In this document: positions 5,221-5,876 of the stretch, piece after piece
Numbering within the stretch: the first letter of the stretch is position 1
Layout of the letters: every line of letters begins with the position of its first letter
Assembly: GCA_947588775.1 (NCBI GenBank)
Contig: CANPZQ010000120.1
Location: 1-5,876, forward strand
Reading direction: 5' to 3'
DNA: 5,876 nt
From: an uncultured Clostridia bacterium
Lineage (GTDB): Bacteria > Bacillota > Clostridia > Oscillospirales > Ruminococcaceae
Notes under the pieces: model-generated
The model's database searches: none
Seen by the model: only the letters and a program-made list of their open reading frames with translations
Told to the model about the DNA's origin: nothing
Program-made: the position numbers and the translations under genes

Positions 5221-5236
5221 CCACAAAATGTTGTGG
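5221..5236 (-). promoter_or_regulatory. NrdR box upstream of nrdG
   Basis: CCACAAAATGTTGTGG agrees with the NrdR consensus at about 12 of 16 positions and is close to a perfect palindrome. It begins ten bases upstream of the -35 element of the nrdG promoter. Confidence 0.8.
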
Positions 5237-5375
5237 TTGGAGGAGGATTTTTGGGGCGCGTAAAGGTATGGGGCTTGCAGGGAAGGGGCGGGGCTTTACA
5301 GGGGGATTTGTGGGGAGTGTGGGTGGAAAGGGAGAGGACTTTACGGGAGGAAGGGTACTATTTATATATGGGGGA
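5237..5375. other. G-rich non-coding tract upstream of nrdG
   Basis: This stretch is strongly purine-biased on the plus strand, with many runs of three to five G. Runs at 5280-5282, 5285-5288, 5290-5293 and 5301-5305 (spacers 2, 1 and 7 bases) fit the G-quadruplex pattern. Short open frames cross it, but their translations are Gly/Arg-rich low-complexity strings, so I do not call a gene. The last part, 5340-5368, has a weak plus-strand promoter-like pair (TTTACG, 17 bp, TATATA, each four of six) in a short AT-rich island. It would start transcription right at the cloverleaf palindrome. Confidence 0.4.
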
Positions 5376-5450
5376 GGGCGAAGCCCCCGCCGGCCGGAGG
5401 CCGGCGCGCCGCCGCAGGCGGCGGTGCGCGAAGCGCACGGGGCTTCGCCC
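5376..5450. repeat. Cloverleaf-like compound palindrome
   Basis: An outer 12-bp perfect stem (GGGCGAAGCCCC 5376-5387 with GGGGCTTCGCCC 5439-5450) encloses three perfect hairpins with 3-base loops: 5389-5395/5399-5405 (loop GGA), 5407-5413/5417-5423 (loop GCA) and 5424-5429/5433-5438 (loop GAA). Only two bases (5388 and 5406) are left unpaired outside the loops. Each outer arm can also fold on itself (GGGC-GAA-GCCC and GGGC-TTC-GCCC). At 75 bases it is tRNA-sized, but it lacks tRNA sequence signatures (no T-loop GTTCRA and no 7-base anticodon loop). The function is unknown. A REP-like repeat, a structured RNA or a cruciform site are all possible. Confidence 0.65.
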
Positions 5451-5488
5451 GGGAAACGGGGCTGTTTGTCTGCGAAGGCGGGAAAATG

Positions 5489-5508
5489 AAAAAAGCCCTG
5501 CGCGGGGC
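5489..5508 (-). terminator. Candidate minus-strand intrinsic terminator
   Basis: On the minus strand GCCC (5508-5505) and GGGC (5498-5495) can pair around a six-base loop, followed directly by six T (5494-5489). AGCCC/GGGCT with a larger loop is an alternative. It would end a transcript coming from the right, for which no gene is visible in 5509-5770. The stem is short. Confidence 0.4.
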
Positions 5509-5593
5509 ATGGGCTCGAGGGTGGGTTGTTTGGTTATGCGCGGATAATGGTTGAACGCGCTGACTTGCAGGGCGCGGTCGGGGTTGGGCGGAG

Positions 5594-5675
5594 GCGCGGG
5601 GACGGAGCTGGCCGGGTTGGCCCCACCCGCCCACCCCCCAACCCATGTCAAGCTTTGACCGCTCCGTCCCCGCGC
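5594..5675. repeat. Large stem structure with 15-bp perfect arms
   Basis: GCGCGGGGACGGAGC (5594-5608) is the exact reverse complement of 5661-5675. The 52 bases between can form two hairpins: GGGTTGG (5614-5620) with CCAACCC (5638-5644), and GTCAA (5647-5651) with TTGAC (5655-5659) around a 3-base loop. On the minus strand 5644-5621 also fits a G-quadruplex pattern. There are no reading-frame signals. I compared it by eye with SRP RNA, RNase P RNA, tmRNA and common riboswitch cores and saw none of their conserved strings. It may be a structured RNA or a repeat element. Confidence 0.55.
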
Positions 5676-5715
5676 GCATGGTTTGGGCGAGTAAATCGGA
5701 GTTTGGGGTGGATTG

Positions 5716-5740
5716 AAAGGCTTAGTTTAGGGGCCTTTTT
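5716..5740 (+). terminator. Plus-strand terminator-like hairpin, first of two
   Basis: AAAGGC (5716-5721) pairs with GCCTTT (5733-5738) around an 11-base loop, and the T-run continues to 5740. It lies 40 bases past the 5594-5675 structure. The stem is short and only two T lie outside it, so efficiency is uncertain. Confidence 0.4.
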
Positions 5741-5771
5741 GTTGGGGCTTCTGGAGGCCGCCTTTATGTTC

Positions 5772-5876
5772 CTATCGCCAAATTGCATAAGAGGCACATT
5801 TGGGTGTCAGTGCCTTTTTTGTTGGGGGAACCAACGCCAGCGACAAAACTTGCTTTTCGGACTTCGCGGTCATAAA
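5772..5876 (-). CDS. Short hypothetical reading frame, open at the right window edge
   Basis: On the minus strand a frame runs from the window edge to a TAG at 5774-5772. From the ATG at 5873 it would encode 33 residues ending KCASYAIWR. Because the frame is still open at 5876, it could also be the 3' end of a longer gene. I recognise no domain. Against it, a terminator-like hairpin for the other strand lies inside it (5789-5820), and the sequence needed to see a ribosome binding site is outside the window. This is a low-confidence entry kept so that the edge is documented. Confidence 0.2.
   Translation of the reverse strand, partial: FMTAKSEKQVLSLALVPPTKKALTPKCASYAIWR
5789..5820 (+). terminator. 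Plus-strand intrinsic terminator, second of two
   Basis: AGGCAC (5792-5797) pairs with GTGCCT (5810-5815) around a 12-base loop. The stem can be extended outward through a G-U and two A-T pairs (5789-5791 with 5816-5818). T residues run to 5820. This is the better of the two plus-strand terminators. Both are followed by the same GTTGGGG string, as if one were a copy of the other. Confidence 0.5.

Noticed and set aside
4427..5224. A 265-codon minus-strand frame overlapping nrdG in another frame.
   Set aside because: Its translation is Arg/Pro-rich with no motif, while the nrdG frame contains CNLRCPFC and GGEP.
5137..5226. N-terminal extension of NrdG from the ATG at 5226 (30 extra residues).
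   Set aside because: The perfect promoter at 5183-5211 and the NrdR boxes lie inside this stretch, so it is upstream of the transcript. The conserved activase N-terminus begins at the ATG at 5136, which has its own ribosome binding site.
5376..5450. tRNA gene suggested by the cloverleaf shape and 75-base length.
   Set aside because: There is no 7-base anticodon loop, no T-loop consensus GTTCRA and no D-loop GG. All three inner loops are 3 bases long.
5376..5675. CRISPR array suggested by repeated hairpins.
   Set aside because: The hairpins differ in sequence and are not separated by regular spacers, and no cas gene is present.
5594..5675. 6S, SRP, RNase P or tmRNA gene, or a T-box or FMN riboswitch.
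   Set aside because: I saw none of the conserved strings of these RNAs on either strand by eye. A covariance-model search would be decisive but could not be run.
5193..5679. Several open frames of 97-105 codons on both strands in the right-hand region.
   Set aside because: They translate to Gly/Arg/Pro-rich low-complexity strings that cross the palindromes, as expected from GC-rich non-coding DNA, and they have no convincing ribosome binding sites.

Overview
The window looks like a piece of chromosome from a GC-rich, strictly or facultatively anaerobic Gram-positive bacterium, most likely a gut-type Clostridia (Oscillospiraceae/Ruminococcaceae-like). The reasons are a class III (oxygen-sensitive) ribonucleotide reductase with its radical-SAM activase, consensus sigma-A promoters, strong AAAGGAG-type ribosome binding sites, NrdR boxes, and GC-rich hairpin repeats between the genes. 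The taxon is inferred from style, not from a marker gene.

Layout. Positions 1-76 hold a cluster of three perfect hairpins cut by the window edge. A small DEDDh exonuclease of the DnaQ fold follows on the plus strand (115-669). It converges on a minus-strand block that reads, in transcription order, nrdG (4435-5136), nrdD (1851-4226) and trxB (744-1658), ended by an intrinsic terminator at about 672-713. The right-hand 640 bases (5237-5876) hold no convincing complete gene. They contain a G-rich tract, a 75-base cloverleaf-like palindrome (5376-5450), a second large stem structure with 15-bp perfect arms (5594-5675), a candidate minus-strand terminator (5489-5508), two tandem plus-strand terminator-like hairpins (5716-5740 and 5789-5820), and a short minus-strand reading frame open at the right edge.

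How the genes work together. NrdG generates the glycyl radical on NrdD, and NrdD reduces ribonucleoside triphosphates to deoxyribonucleotides without oxygen. This NrdD carries an extra C-terminal thioredoxin/glutaredoxin-like domain with a CPNC active site, so it seems to bring its own disulfide reductant. The next gene is a thioredoxin reductase, the obvious candidate for re-reducing that domain. The reductase has its FAD site and CAVC redox centre, but the HRRxxxR motif that recognises NADPH is completely replaced, so its electron donor may not be NADPH. Together the three genes look like a self-contained anaerobic dNTP-synthesis module whose electron source is open.

Regulation. nrdG and nrdD each have their own near-perfect promoter (TTGACA-N17-TATAAT and TTGACA-N17-TATATT). 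Each promoter carries a pair of NrdR-box-like sites at the same 32-bp centre-to-centre spacing, one in the -35/-10 spacer and one just upstream of -35. This predicts repression of both genes by NrdR, whose gene is not in the window. trxB has no visible promoter of its own and probably depends on read-through from nrdD across a highly structured 192-base gap.
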